A stretch of DNA of 64,000 nucleotides from Utricularia gibba (lineage: Eukaryota > Streptophyta > Magnoliopsida > Lamiales > Lentibulariaceae), in assembly GCA_002189035.1 (NCBI GenBank), contig CM007990.1, positions 5,890,001 to 5,954,000 of the forward strand, given 5' to 3'. The translations under genes were made by a program, and so were the position numbers. Position 1 is the stretch's first letter, and each line of letters begins with the position of its first letter. The notes under the pieces were generated by a model. The model was given only the letters and a program-made list of their open reading frames with translations. It had not been told where the DNA came from and did not search any database. Below are positions 1 to 10,741 of this stretch, piece after piece.

Positions 1-450
1 CGACAGAAGCTGAAACTGATGACCCTGCAACTGAACTGAAGCCAGGTGTTGATCTTCTGGGGCCCGTTGATGAGATCTTTTTTGAGACGTACGACAGATT
101 TGAGCCTGCCAATGAGCCTTCTTTGGACAATTGCTTCATATCTACTGTAAGTTCATGGGGAGTGAAATTTATATTGCTAACAGTTTCTAATATCCACCAA
201 CTCACCATGTCTTTACTACAGAGTTACGATGCATCCACTCACTTCGAATCCACAGTTGCGGACGTACTGAACATGTATACCTTAATAACGGGAAAGGTAA
301 GATACATACATAGTTTATGCTCACGCATGCCCTCATTTCTGAGTTTCTGTGACTAAGCAAAACGCATTAGTATGTGTGATGATGCTACTAACGGTCCAGG
401 TCCTGGATTTGAACGTGGACTTAAGTGCCGCCAGCGCCGCCGAAGAATGA
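1..450 (+). CDS. 3' end of an unidentified plant gene (partial)
   Basis: Three exon pieces stay in one frame: 1-146 (codons read from base 3), 222-296 and 400-450, joined by GT-AG introns, with a TGA stop at 448-450. They encode the last 89 residues of a protein that begins outside the window. The piece is acidic and contains LLGPVDEIFFETYDRFEP and STHFESTVADVLNMYTLITGK-like stretches, ending DLSAASAAEE. I see no membrane segment or known catalytic motif. I do not recognise the family, so no function is assigned. The splice phases (0 and 0) and the acidic, helix-prone composition support a real coding end. The following 850 bases hold its 3' UTR and the promoter of the next gene, which lies in the same orientation. 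Confidence 0.7.
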
Positions 451-1306
451 AGAGTTGCGGCTTGCTATTGCTTTATTATTAGCAAAATGCAGTTCTGTAA
501 AAAAAAAAAAAGAATCTTTACCAACAATGTCTGCCCTCTTCTGTGCATGGGAAGAGATAACACTGAACTCTGTAGTTCTTTTCTGGTTTGGATGCCCTGT
601 AGTACTAAAGATAAAGATTCGAGAGTCGGAGCTTATCGCACATGATTTCAAGCCCCCAGAAAGCTTATACTTATGAACATAGAGACGAGGTGGTGATGAG
701 CAAGAATACCGGAAGTTCATTCCAACGGCCACTTGTGCCGGCATTAAGGTGCCATCTTCATCTTCAGCCGGAGTTTCGATACAGCAACTTGATTTGTTTT
801 CTTGTTTCAATTTTCGGTTGGCCTGGTAATTCACCAGTTGCTGTGGATGGCGAAGCCATGCGTCCTGATTTCATTGATTTTTTTTTGTTCTAGAAGGAGG
901 ATTTGGATGATCTCTGGTGAAAAAATGGTGGGAAGAAGAAGCTTGATTTCATGGAATAATTGCCTTTGGCTGAGAAGGCCTCGAGAAGCTTGCTGGAGAA
1001 ATGAGTCTATTCAGATGTCGGAGTGATCGAGACCTAATGGCTCCAGTACGTAGAGGCGCCACAGTTTTCCGGAGCTCACTTCGACTTTCCGACGCCGGAG
1101 CACATACCTATGTCACCGATGGTGTTACCGGATTTGATTTTACAGCTTATTCCGGAAATATCCCCGTTCGTCTCTTCTGGGTCTTGTTACGTGAAGGGAT
1201 TAGCTCGTAATTTTCTTGAAGGTATATAAAGATATTTCTCCTCAAGAGCTTTTCGTTTCTTTTTTCCCTAAAAAACAAAAAACGGAGTGGAGAGTGAGCG
1301 GAGCCG
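451..1306. other. Intergenic: 3' UTR then promoter of the UPF0690-like gene
   Basis: No convincing gene. Open frames exist on both strands, including a 137-codon one at 421-834 on the minus strand, but none matches a family I know. A TATA-like motif TATATAAA lies at about 1223-1230, roughly 80 bases before the ATG at 1307, which fits a plant core promoter for the next gene. Confidence 0.5.
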
Positions 1307-2444
1307 ATGAGTTTGAGTCTGGTGCAAGGCTACTCTTCCGCCGAGGAAGATGATGGCGGTCAACTACAAAATAATGTCGTCTCCGAAGATGAGGCTGAGG
1401 AGGAGGTTGCCGCTCCTATAAAACCTAGCAGAACCTACAAACCGTTGTTCGATCCCAATCCCCCCTCGTCCTCCTCATTACCCTCCGCTTTTGACGTATT
1501 CTCTGAAGTAAGTTTGCATCCAATTACGCGTAACACCGAACTGGGAGGGAACTAGGGTTTGAAGTCGTTTTTTCGGCAGGTTCAAGGTCCTCCGCAGTTT
1601 CTGAACAATTCGGCTGCTGCCGCGGAAGATGAGGGACAATTTAGCCATGGTGGCACGAGAACCCGCAAAGAGAGAAAGGATTTGCCTCCAGGTTAAATTT
1701 CCTTTGTTAGCTCTCTTTCAGTAGATTTTTGTAGGGAAAAATGACTAGAAAAAACGCTGTTTCTGCGTGGAAGTTTCAATTTTTCTGGCTTTTTTTCTCC
1801 TGTAGTGGTTTAACGTAGTTACGACGCACAGCCTCTTTTAAAAATAATATGCTCTTAAAGAACAAGCTCTCTATGTTGGCATGGTATCACATTATTCAGG
1901 ATTAGTTACGAAGGTTGCTGGGTGTCCGATGGGTTATGTGGTGTGTTGTCTCTAGGTGTGGTGCTCGAGTCCAAGGCTCAACTAGTTGGGATCCATCAGC
2001 GAGTGAGAAGTGACATTGGAAAGGAAATTCCTAAAGGCCAGTCAAGTAGCGCGGTAGTTGCTGCAGCACAAGGTGGGAAGCGAGTGATAACTGCTCAAAA
2101 TCCGAATGCTGAAGATGCTGCAGAGCTCTTGAGGTTGCTCATTCTTTTGGTTTTGCTGAATTTTGAAAAACGTTTTGAGAACATTGCCTGATGGGTTCGG
2201 GCGTTTACAATGATTGTGCTGCAGGATGTGCGTGCGATGTGGTGTTCCAAAGACCTTCACTCACGGAAAGGGAATAGTGTGTCCTGTATGCAAGGACATG
2301 CCAGTAGATTTGGATACCAGCCTCGTGAAGAAGAAGGGTTCCACAGTCAAAGACAAGGAAAGGAGCAAAAGGATGAAGGGGCAATCTTCACATGCAACGT
2401 GGAAAAGCGAGACAGAGATGCAACTCCGGCAACAATTCGATTAG
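1307..2444 (+). CDS. UPF0690/C1orf52-like conserved nuclear protein
   Basis: Exons 1307-1507, 1580-1691, 1956-2133 and 2225-2444 give a 236-residue protein with all phases consistent. The N-terminus is acidic and low-complexity (QGYSSAEED, then many Glu). The middle holds the stretch RVRSDIGKEIPKGQ. The C-terminal third holds a zinc-ribbon-like pair CVRCG...CPVCK (cysteines near 166, 169, 183 and 186), then a Lys-rich segment ending GQSSHATWKSETEMQLRQQF. That tail is the hallmark of plant proteins related to human C1orf52 (UPF0690), whose role is unknown. I infer a small, intrinsically disordered nuclear protein. Start choice: first ATG after a TATA-like motif, and the family usually begins MSLSLVQGY. 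No break in frame. Neighbours give no functional hint. Confidence 0.85.
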
Positions 2445-2909
2445 CCAAGTGAAAGTTGGTATTTGTTAGAATTTACCTATTGTGATCTTTGTGCCTCAGA
2501 ACTTGCCATGGATTTTTGAAGCTTAGTATTTGAACTTTCATTTGAAGTTTGTTTATATTGTTTCAAGAGAATAATCTCAGCAACAGATTGCTGGATGGTT
2601 ACCAGGTCTCTAAGATTACAAATTAGAGATGTTTTCCTTAAAGTGGAAAAGGTATGTGAACTAATGGATCCTGCTTTATAAAGCCCAGACAAGATAATGT
2701 ATCATATTCTTTGGACCATTGGGAGCTTTTCATGTTGCAGACAATAAAATGCATCAGATTCTTTAGACTATGGAGGTTTGTGAGGAATCAGATGCTTGCA
2801 GAATCTATCAAAAGAAAGAAACCCTCGAAATGTGCCATCAGCTTTTTTAACCAACCTCTGCAGAGACCACCCTCTGTGTAAAGTGTACTGCAGATAACTT
2901 GTCACAGAG

Positions 2910-4367
2910 ATGAACAGCAACTCGAGAGGGATGAATTGTCTTCGAGGAAAGAAAGGCTTAGTCAGGTATGGCACAAGTGGGATCTCATCATCTTCTGCAA
3001 TTAGCCTGAAACAGCCTCGACGAGGAAAGCGTGCGGTGCTTTGCTGTGTTCGCTACAAGAAGCAGAAGAGTGAGCTCAAAGGAGCTTCACATGACTTGAA
3101 GAGCATGAGAGAGTTGCTCATTCAACAATTTGGTTTCTTGCCTGATTCTATGCTCATTCTTGCAGGTATTTATGTCTCCTTTATCTGTCCATTACATTTC
3201 TTTTCAGTATAATGAACACTGTGAAGGAAATCAGAGAAGGATGCATACATACCTCCAACAAGGAAGAACATAGAGGAGGCATTTCAGTGGCTGGTAAGGG
3301 ACATCCAACCTGGTGATTCATTATTTTTCTACTTCTCGGGTCATGGATCTCGTCAACAAGGCCTGCATGGAGATGAACTAGATGGCTACGATGAGTCAAT
3401 CTGCCCTGTTGACTTTGAAGTAAATGGAATGATATTTGACAACTACATCAATGAAAAAATTGTCAAACCGCTGATCCCTGGAGTCACTCTTCATGCTCTC
3501 TTTGATTGCTGTCACAGTGGAACTGTTCTCGACTTACCTCACGTGTATAACACCAAAACGTAAGTGAAGGTGCTGTTTCTCTCGGAGGATTTATTGTTCA
3601 TTTGGTCCGCAACTACTGTGGCAGGGGTAAATGGGAGGACAACAGGCCACCATCAGGTAACTTCATTGCAAAGGGCACTAGTGGTGGAAGGGCCATCTGT
3701 ATCAGTGCCTGTGAAGATCATCAAGTTGCTGCAGATGCCTCCGTTAGCAAATCCTCTCTTCCTGTGCTATCACATTACACACGAACACCGGCTTTCTTCG
3801 TGTTCCAAAACTTTTTTTACCTACTTGGAAAGTGCCTGGTTGCTTACAGTTCATCCTCTGTGATATCTGTTGCAGGATTTCTCCCAAAATGAAAATGACA
3901 AGACAGGAGCCATGACGAGCAGCTTTATAAAAGCAGTGAAAGAAGCATCTGCAGGTAACCAGAAAATAACCTACCATCGAATTCTCTGTAGGATGCGGGA
4001 GTCCCTTATGCATGAAGATAGAGTCGGTTGTGTTCGAGAAGGCCTAAGAAGGGTCCTCCACCGCAGAATCTCACAGGTTTTGGCCGCCGAGTCTTTGTAG
4101 ACATGCACCATAGCCATCACACACGGTCACACCTGCATTAAGGCCTTTATTCATCACTTGCATCATCCCCCTTCCATTTTTTTTTGTTGCTACACTACCA
4201 AGATACAACAGCGGTTTGATGACTGCACCAGTTGACTTGGTTTCTGTATATATATATGTGCATGTGTGGAGCCGTGTGGCATTCTGATGGATAGAAGTAA
4301 CCTTTTTCAGGACCCTCTCTTGTCCTCTTCCGAAGAGTTCGACACCAAAACAGAGTTCAAGCTCTAA
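2910..4367 (+). CDS. Type I metacaspase, metacaspase-3-like
   Basis: Exons 2910-3165, 3235-3559, 3625-3742, 3876-4076 and 4311-4367 encode 318 residues. This is a caspase-fold cysteine protease that cleaves after Arg/Lys, with a role in plant cell death and stress (known for the family). The His of the catalytic dyad sits in FYFSGHGS (about residue 122) and the Cys in FDCCHSGT (about 178). KRAVLCCVRY opens the p20 domain and DGYDESICPVDFE follows the His. The C-terminal SSSEEFDTKTEFKL matches the metacaspase-3 tail. Type I proteins normally carry an N-terminal LSD1-type zinc finger; none is visible before KRAV, so either an upstream exon is missed or the finger is lost. The start at 2910 is therefore tentative. 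The apparent donor at 3955 is not used: reading through gives the expected conserved sequence. Confidence 0.85.
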
Positions 4368-5004
4368 GTTACTATCCTGACATGTGCGTTTCCTTGCAAC
4401 GGCTGTTTCAACCCAAATGAAGGAATTTATGTCCACACAACCACCACATGATGTCAATCCAGTAGTATCAGAGTTGTTTCACGTACTTTTAAATCACCTG
4501 TCGCCCAATCTCCCATGAAATCAAGGTTCAAAAACCTTTATGCAAAATGGAAAAGAAAAAAAACTGGCACCAGAACTATAATTTGGGAAAAATTTCCAGT
4601 TATTAAAACGGTGAAAGACACGCGCATGCAGTTCCAAACTCGTCGAGTCCCCACATGCCTTTTAAGCAATTTGTTTAAAAAAGAAATACCAATGCCATAA
4701 AGAGTTTACGCAGCCCCACAAGAGCTCGGTTCCTCATCACGAAAATTCCATAAATTTCTAAAATAAAATTGATGATCAAACACTTTTCCAAAATGGGAAT
4801 TATAAACTATGAAATAACCTTCACTCTTTCCCCTCTTTGCCGTACAGGTATTCTATCAACGCCCTGTTAACTTAGAACCTTCACCTATTTACACAAGCTA
4901 ACTGTAGGAATATGAACTGCGCCTGCAACTTCTCCATCCCAATCTAACACTGACTACTTGCTGTCAAGGACTGGAGGGTTGTGGATTTGGTGGAGAGCTG
5001 GTTG
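4368..5004. other. Intergenic between tail-to-tail genes
   Basis: Between the metacaspase stop and the CAMTA stop. It holds the two 3' UTRs, a short TA run near 4246-4256 and AT-rich sequence with poly(A)-signal-like AATAAA motifs. I see no gene in it. Confidence 0.5.
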
Positions 5005-8000
5005 TCATGGAAAGATCAGAGATATGAAGGTCTCATCATCCAGCATACCTGCAACTTCCATAAGATGTCCATCTTCTTCATATCTCATGTCTCCCAGGGC
5101 ATCCGGGGAGATCGCATCCGAAGTGTCCTGCAGAAAACGTATCATGTGGATCATCAATGATGCTTTTGTGAGAGCACTAACACCGGCAGGGAGGTTTGGT
5201 TTTGCTATGAAGATAACCAAGCTGGGCTGTCCTAGGTGTTAGTTACCTTGGTGTCTAGGATCCCCTCTGTGGCGCTAAGCAGTCTACGGTACTGAGCCCT
5301 TGCTTCAGGATACCGAACCATGGATTTTACCCGATCAAGTGCTTTTTGCATCCGTTCCTCTGTTTGCTTTCTTCCCTGCTTCAGAAGGTCATAATCATCT
5401 TCTGGTTTCACTGTGCAATCCATGTTGGACTCAGCCTGGAGTTGGCGATATCCACGCAGTCCGTTCCGTTTACGTCTCCAGCGTAAGATCACCTTCTCCA
5501 GTATTCCCACAGACCAAATGATAGGCTTGTGCTTTCTTCTTGCTTGATGCCCCCTTACATGAGCCTTGGGACACAAATAAAACATATGTTAGTCTTTCTT
5601 TCATTTGGCAAAGGATGCCTGTCTAAATTCAACCTGTCAGACCTATCTTGGATACATATTATGTTCCGAGTCTATAAAGAGCTCCAAAATCGTTTTGTTG
5701 ATATGAGAGAAGCGAATCACCTGGATCCTGACAACTTTCTGACGAATAAGCAGAAATTCTTTTCTCTTCTTCCATCCCCGAAACTTTTTCTGGATCTGGA
5801 TGGCAGCAGCATTGGCCTTGCCATAAGAATTACCAAACCTGGATGCCTTCCCAGCTAAGAGAGAAATAGCTTGCTCATCTTCATTCAGCGCTTCACAGGA
5901 GTCCAGCTCGCTGAGTTGCCTCCTCTGAAATGATTGCAGGCGGAAAATTTGGTGAATGCGAGCTGCTGCTTGTGTAGCATTGCACACAGCAGTAAGCGAG
6001 TCATCAAGTGAGAGCTTATCAGGAACATTTTCTTCCGTTCTTGGAGCTACGTGTTCCAAATGTGTCTGATATGCATTTCCTTCAGAGACCGCAGGTGTAC
6101 CATCAGCATTCACGGTAAGGGTTGAGAGGTGTCTGGTCAAAGAAGTCTCAGCGAGGAAGCCAGATATCCCCTTATAACCATTCAAGGAAGCCAAGTCAGC
6201 TGGAGTTCTGCCTAGGAGATATTTAGCAGAGGGATCAGTCAGTAGTCCAGGACCTGCACCAAGAGAAACGAGAGCCGCAACTGCGTCCTCCCTACAATAA
6301 AAACAAGTGTGAGTTTGCAGGTTTCAACTCATCTAAATCAATGGATATTTTGTATTTTACTCAACCACAGCAGCCAGTGCATCTAAGTGACCCTGAACTA
6401 GCCAAGTTAATTACCTGCCATAAAAAGCAGCCCAATGAAGAGCTGTCCAACCGTTCACATCACGGAAATCTATTCTAACTCCCGATTCAATAAACGGCCG
6501 GAAAGCCCAGATAAAACCAAGGGCAGCGGCCAGGTGCAGCAAAGTTTGACCACCTTGATCAAAATCATGAGCCCTTTCCCGCCTTCAGCAACTCTATGAA
6601 GAAACCAAGAGATGAACATGCTTTTTAGCTTCTTCTCAAGGAGCAGCTTTCCAAGACGTAATGGATCCCTTTCAGAGGCTAAATCTTTCTCAATAGTGTT
6701 TCCTTCTTCTCCCAAGGATATAACTTTGAGGCTTACAGTCTCTGCATCAAAGTCGCCTGCCGAAGTACTTAGAGTACTTGGTTGTGGTTCCAGGAGCAGT
6801 ACAATCTCAAATCTTTGATATAGGTGCATCAATGTTACATTGGTTTCATCCAAGTCAGCTGAGCTAGAACTTCCAATAATACCAGTCCTATATTCGAATT
6901 CTCTAATCTCACTGCATGCTGATCTGTTTGAACAGGTTACGTAGAAAGGAAGAAATCCGGGGTCATGCAATGGAGCACTGCAACAAAGAATACCATCACC
7001 TAGAACTTCTGCCGGAACCTCCACTTGTCCAAACATGATGCACCATTTGGCTTCAGATAAATCTAACTCACTCTTGAGGAATGTTCCAGAAATGAGCACC
7101 TGATTATAACGGTAAAATATATTAATAGTAATAGTAGTAAGATCCCCAAACCACAGTTGCTATAATGCAAGTGTATACAACAAGTGACCCCAAGTAGCAC
7201 ACAATAGTAATTACCTTAGTCTCTTGATTTGAATAGGCCCAGGGAGGCGAAAAATCAGTAATACTGTAAAGCTGATCCGGAGAAATAGGACTCAATGTGC
7301 TGGTATCCATATGCAACTGCAGGGGCATATTTGACTCATATTCGCTTCCAATAATACTCCAGGAGAATCCACTAGCTGCTTGGGTAGCTAATCCATCAGC
7401 CTCTCCAAGTTCCTTATCGACCCAGTGGAGAAGCTGACAACTTTCTTCAAACCTTCTTCTGATTGCACCCCTCCAAACGGAGTTTTCTTCAAGGAGAAAG
7501 AAAAACTTTCATCTCTCACGTCTTCCACACCGTTCCCAAAATTTTGCATCTCTCCAATCTCTTCGTCAGATGAGAGCAACTTGAGGTTAGTACATTTTCC
7601 ATTCTGGTCAATATATGTGTAACACAGCCCCAGGCCACACTCTTCATCAGAGAGAAGAGATTTGTCTGGAAACAAGCGGTTCATGCCTTGCAAACTGTCA
7701 TGGGAAGACACAGATTCCTGCTTGTACATGATCCTTCCTGCCAAAGCAGCATTCTTCTAAAATAGTCAATAAACTTTCCCAATGGATATTGTTATATCAT
7801 ATAAAAAAACAAGCTAGACAACTGTCACAAGTTTTTAGCCTTGAGGCTAAATAAACTGGTGCTGCAACCCCTTTGAGAAAACTTCCCTTACCAAAATCTT
7901 TGGCCCCTTCATCTAATATGGTTGATCCATGAATCATTGCATAATCACTTTGATTTCCTGCTGGAGTGCCACAATTCAAAGCCATATACTTGTTTCAGCA

Positions 8001-10356
8001 TTTCCAGTGAATGGTAGCACATTACATGTAGTAATGGGAGTTAGGGAAAAGAATACGTACCTATGTTAAATGGTGGTTCATAAGAGCATGAATGTGCATA
8101 ATGGAAATCGTCAGATACAGGAGACCCAGAATAAAGCCGATATTCAGAACTTGCCTGCTGGTTGCCCTCTGAAGAAGTTAACACACATGATATCTCCATG
8201 GGTGTTTCAATGGATATAATGCAAAATTTAGTTGCACAAAACAGTGACATGCTATACTATAGAACAACTGGAATAAACTACATAAGGAGACTTTACCAGA
8301 TTCAGCATCTTCATGTGCCGATAACAATGGACTAGTTGGACTTTTTCCACGGAAGATGGAAGATACTGAGATATTATTTTCAGAATTTGATACAATCACA
8401 TCTCCTTTACTGGCATAGCTGATATTTGACTTATATCCCTAAACACATGATCCAAAAAAATATTTTTTTTTAGATATACTAATATTTTTCTGCTGCAATC
8501 CAGATATTTAGAACCTAAAAGCGTTGCATGTTTTAGGCTAACGCATTGAGATGCTTTATAAAAAATACAACCGAACTGCAGCAGAAAGTTTATAATTCTT
8601 TGAAACCTGGACTTCCAAGTAATGGACAAACACGATATGCATGAGATCCCTGCATAAGGATAATTAAGTAAATTTCACTTGCAATTTCAAGATATAAGCA
8701 ATCCATCAACTAACTTAATAATTCAATTCATGTTCAAATATTCAGTGTATCACTAAAACAAAAAAGCAAAAATCAGAAAAACGGATAACAACCAGGCACC
8801 GAGTTCATTGCAGAAATTTCAGATCAAACAACACAAATAAAGAAGAGAACTGTGACCACACAATTGATTCAGACGCTGAGAACTGTTTTCATCTACATAG
8901 ATATGCCTTGACAATGAAGAAATATTCAACTTGAAGACATAAATGACATGTTGGCATGGAATTCAGACTGAAGCTGGGGATGGAAATCAATAAGGAAGAT
9001 GATTCTAAAGATGCTAAAGACATAAATGACATGTTGGCATGGAATTCACATTAAACCAAATAATACTGTTCAAATATACTAATAATAATGTCAGTGTCAA
9101 CATACTGATCAAGCAACCAATAACTCCGCCTTTGGAAATTCTCGTTTTCTTCTCCATGAGCATAGTAGCAATGCAGCATGTCAATGCTTCCAACCTGAAG
9201 AAAATGGAGAATAACCTACTACTTGAGGAAAGAGTGAAAAGCCAGGAAGTCCCGTATTTTCCATGGTAAACATAATAAATACATTTTTCTCTGAAAACAA
9301 GGATGATTATGGCTATATTTCCTATGAAGGTACATGCTTAGAAAAGATGTACAATTATAACGTAAATCTAAATCGACTCATACATTGACCAGGGTGAATT
9401 TAAATGCATTCAAAAGAAATAACATCATATGCCATTATGTCCCTCTCAAAGCCCAACACTTTTCAAGTACGGTTTTATGATGCATATGAAACGCCATGTT
9501 CATATTGGTATTAGCGCAGCAAATATGGAACTTTGCAGCTACCAATGACAAAATCTCACCTTCAATTTTTCATGAGCTTCCCTCACTGTCTTTCCATCCT
9601 TCTTCTTTCTCCAATTATGTCCATCCTTCCTAAAATACCTTAGCACCTTACGATCAAAGAGGAAAACAGAGCCACCTGAAAAAGAACGTCTTCGTCATAT
9701 AACTCAAGCTTCCCTGTTACATCTCAAAAGTTCGTGGTGCTCAATGCTAGCAGCACAAAAAGAATTTGGGATCATGTTGAGTGAAAACAGTTGCAAGCCA
9801 CCTCGCATAAACGTAAAAAAAAATCACATGTTTAGTTTGTCACAAAAAACCTGCCACAGATATTTCCATGTTGGCTAACGAAGTAAAGGCGGTAGGATTA
9901 ACAACACATACTGGCAGGGTTATTTGGAGCCTCGGGAGAAATTTGTAACTTTTGATAGTTTCTCAAAATCTCACAAATTTCAGCAGGCCTCAGCCACCGG
10001 CGCTGGGTTTCCAAGAGTAATTTCGGAATATCTGAAACCCCAAAACAAAATCATCAGAATTACACCCTATAAAGACAATCTCCATTCTCCAATTACAGAA
10101 ATTGCCAACGCAAACGGAAAGGATGTTGCAATCCACTAATGCAAACACCAAATTTTTCACTTTTCATGTTCTGCAGGCAGCCGAACCCCTCAATCCATTT
10201 GACTTAACGAAAAGACAATACAATAACAACTTAACCAAACTAAAATACCAGTTCCACTCAAGAGGCCCGAAAACCACAGTGACAAAAACACGAAAATAAC
10301 TGCAATTCCACAGGATACGCCGTACCCACTCCAATTCCTGTTCCGCCTTCGTCCAT
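5005..10356 (-). CDS. CAMTA: Calmodulin-binding transcription activator, CAMTA1/2 type (two frame breaks)
   Basis: Thirteen exons on the minus strand: 10326-10356, 9912-10031, 9560-9675, 9106-9194, 8607-8649, 8297-8438, 8061-8168, 7892-7957, 7215-7737, 6415-7099, 5721-6291, 5247-5564 and 5005-5127; about 978 residues if both breaks are bridged. Domains in order: CG-1 DNA-binding domain (RRWLRPAEICEILRNYQK, FRKDGHNWRKKKDGKT, LHCYYAHGE, DLMHIVFVHYLEV), TIG domain (MFGQVEVPAEV...FYVTCSN), ankyrin repeats (DVNGWTALHWAAFYGR), IQ motifs (QIQKKFRGWKKRKEF) and a calmodulin-binding segment (IIWSVGILEKVILRWRRK). CAMTAs bind CGCG boxes and link Ca2+ to cold and defence transcription (family knowledge). 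The QDLMHIVFVHYLEV and final DDETFISL segments point to the CAMTA1/2 branch. Single bases seem missing near 7425 and 6560. The 31-base first exon is short but its phase fits. Confidence 0.93.
8934..9048. repeat. 32-base exact direct repeat in a CAMTA intron
   Basis: The same 32 bases occur at 8934-8965 and 9017-9048, beginning AAGACATAAATGACATG and ending GGAATTCA, with starts 83 bases apart. Both copies lie in the CAMTA intron between the exons at 9106-9194 and 8607-8649. No coding function is seen. A small local duplication is the simplest reading. Confidence 0.9.
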
Positions 10357-10741
10357 GACCGATCGGAAACTTCCGCCGCAAGGCAACGGACTAAAGAATC
10401 CGAAACATAAAACACGGGATTGAAAACCAAGTCCTTGCACAGGGTGGGATATTTATGCCTCAGGAGAAACTCATTTCTTGTTTAGACAGCTGTCAGAGAC
10501 CGTGCTGTCAAATCCACACTACGCTGACTTTTAGTCATCAGTCCCGTTTATTGTTTTATTTAATATTCGACGCGTGGACCCACACCCCATGACCGCAGCC
10601 AAAAACCCGAGGATTTCGGGAAATCAAATACCAATAATATATTTGAAAATATTAATTTGAAAAGTTTTTTTTTTAATTTTGTTTTTCTGAGGAAATTGAC
10701 ATGCAGTGGCGCTTTCTTCATCGATTGCACAGATACATTCG
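10357..10741. other. Intergenic: CAMTA promoter/5' UTR and spinster 3' UTR
   Basis: Head of CAMTA (minus) facing the 3' end of the next minus-strand gene. It includes a poly(T)-rich segment near 10660-10680. I see no additional gene. Confidence 0.5.

Noticed and set aside
421-834. 137-codon open frame on the minus strand
   Set aside because: It overlaps the 3' UTR of the first gene, resembles no family I know, starts without promoter signals and includes a poly-Phe run from a T/A homopolymer.
3955-3990. Possible intron in the fourth metacaspase exon (GCAG|GTAACC ... TGTAG)
   Set aside because: Reading straight through gives the expected conserved TYHRILCRMRESL sequence, while splicing would lead to an early stop.
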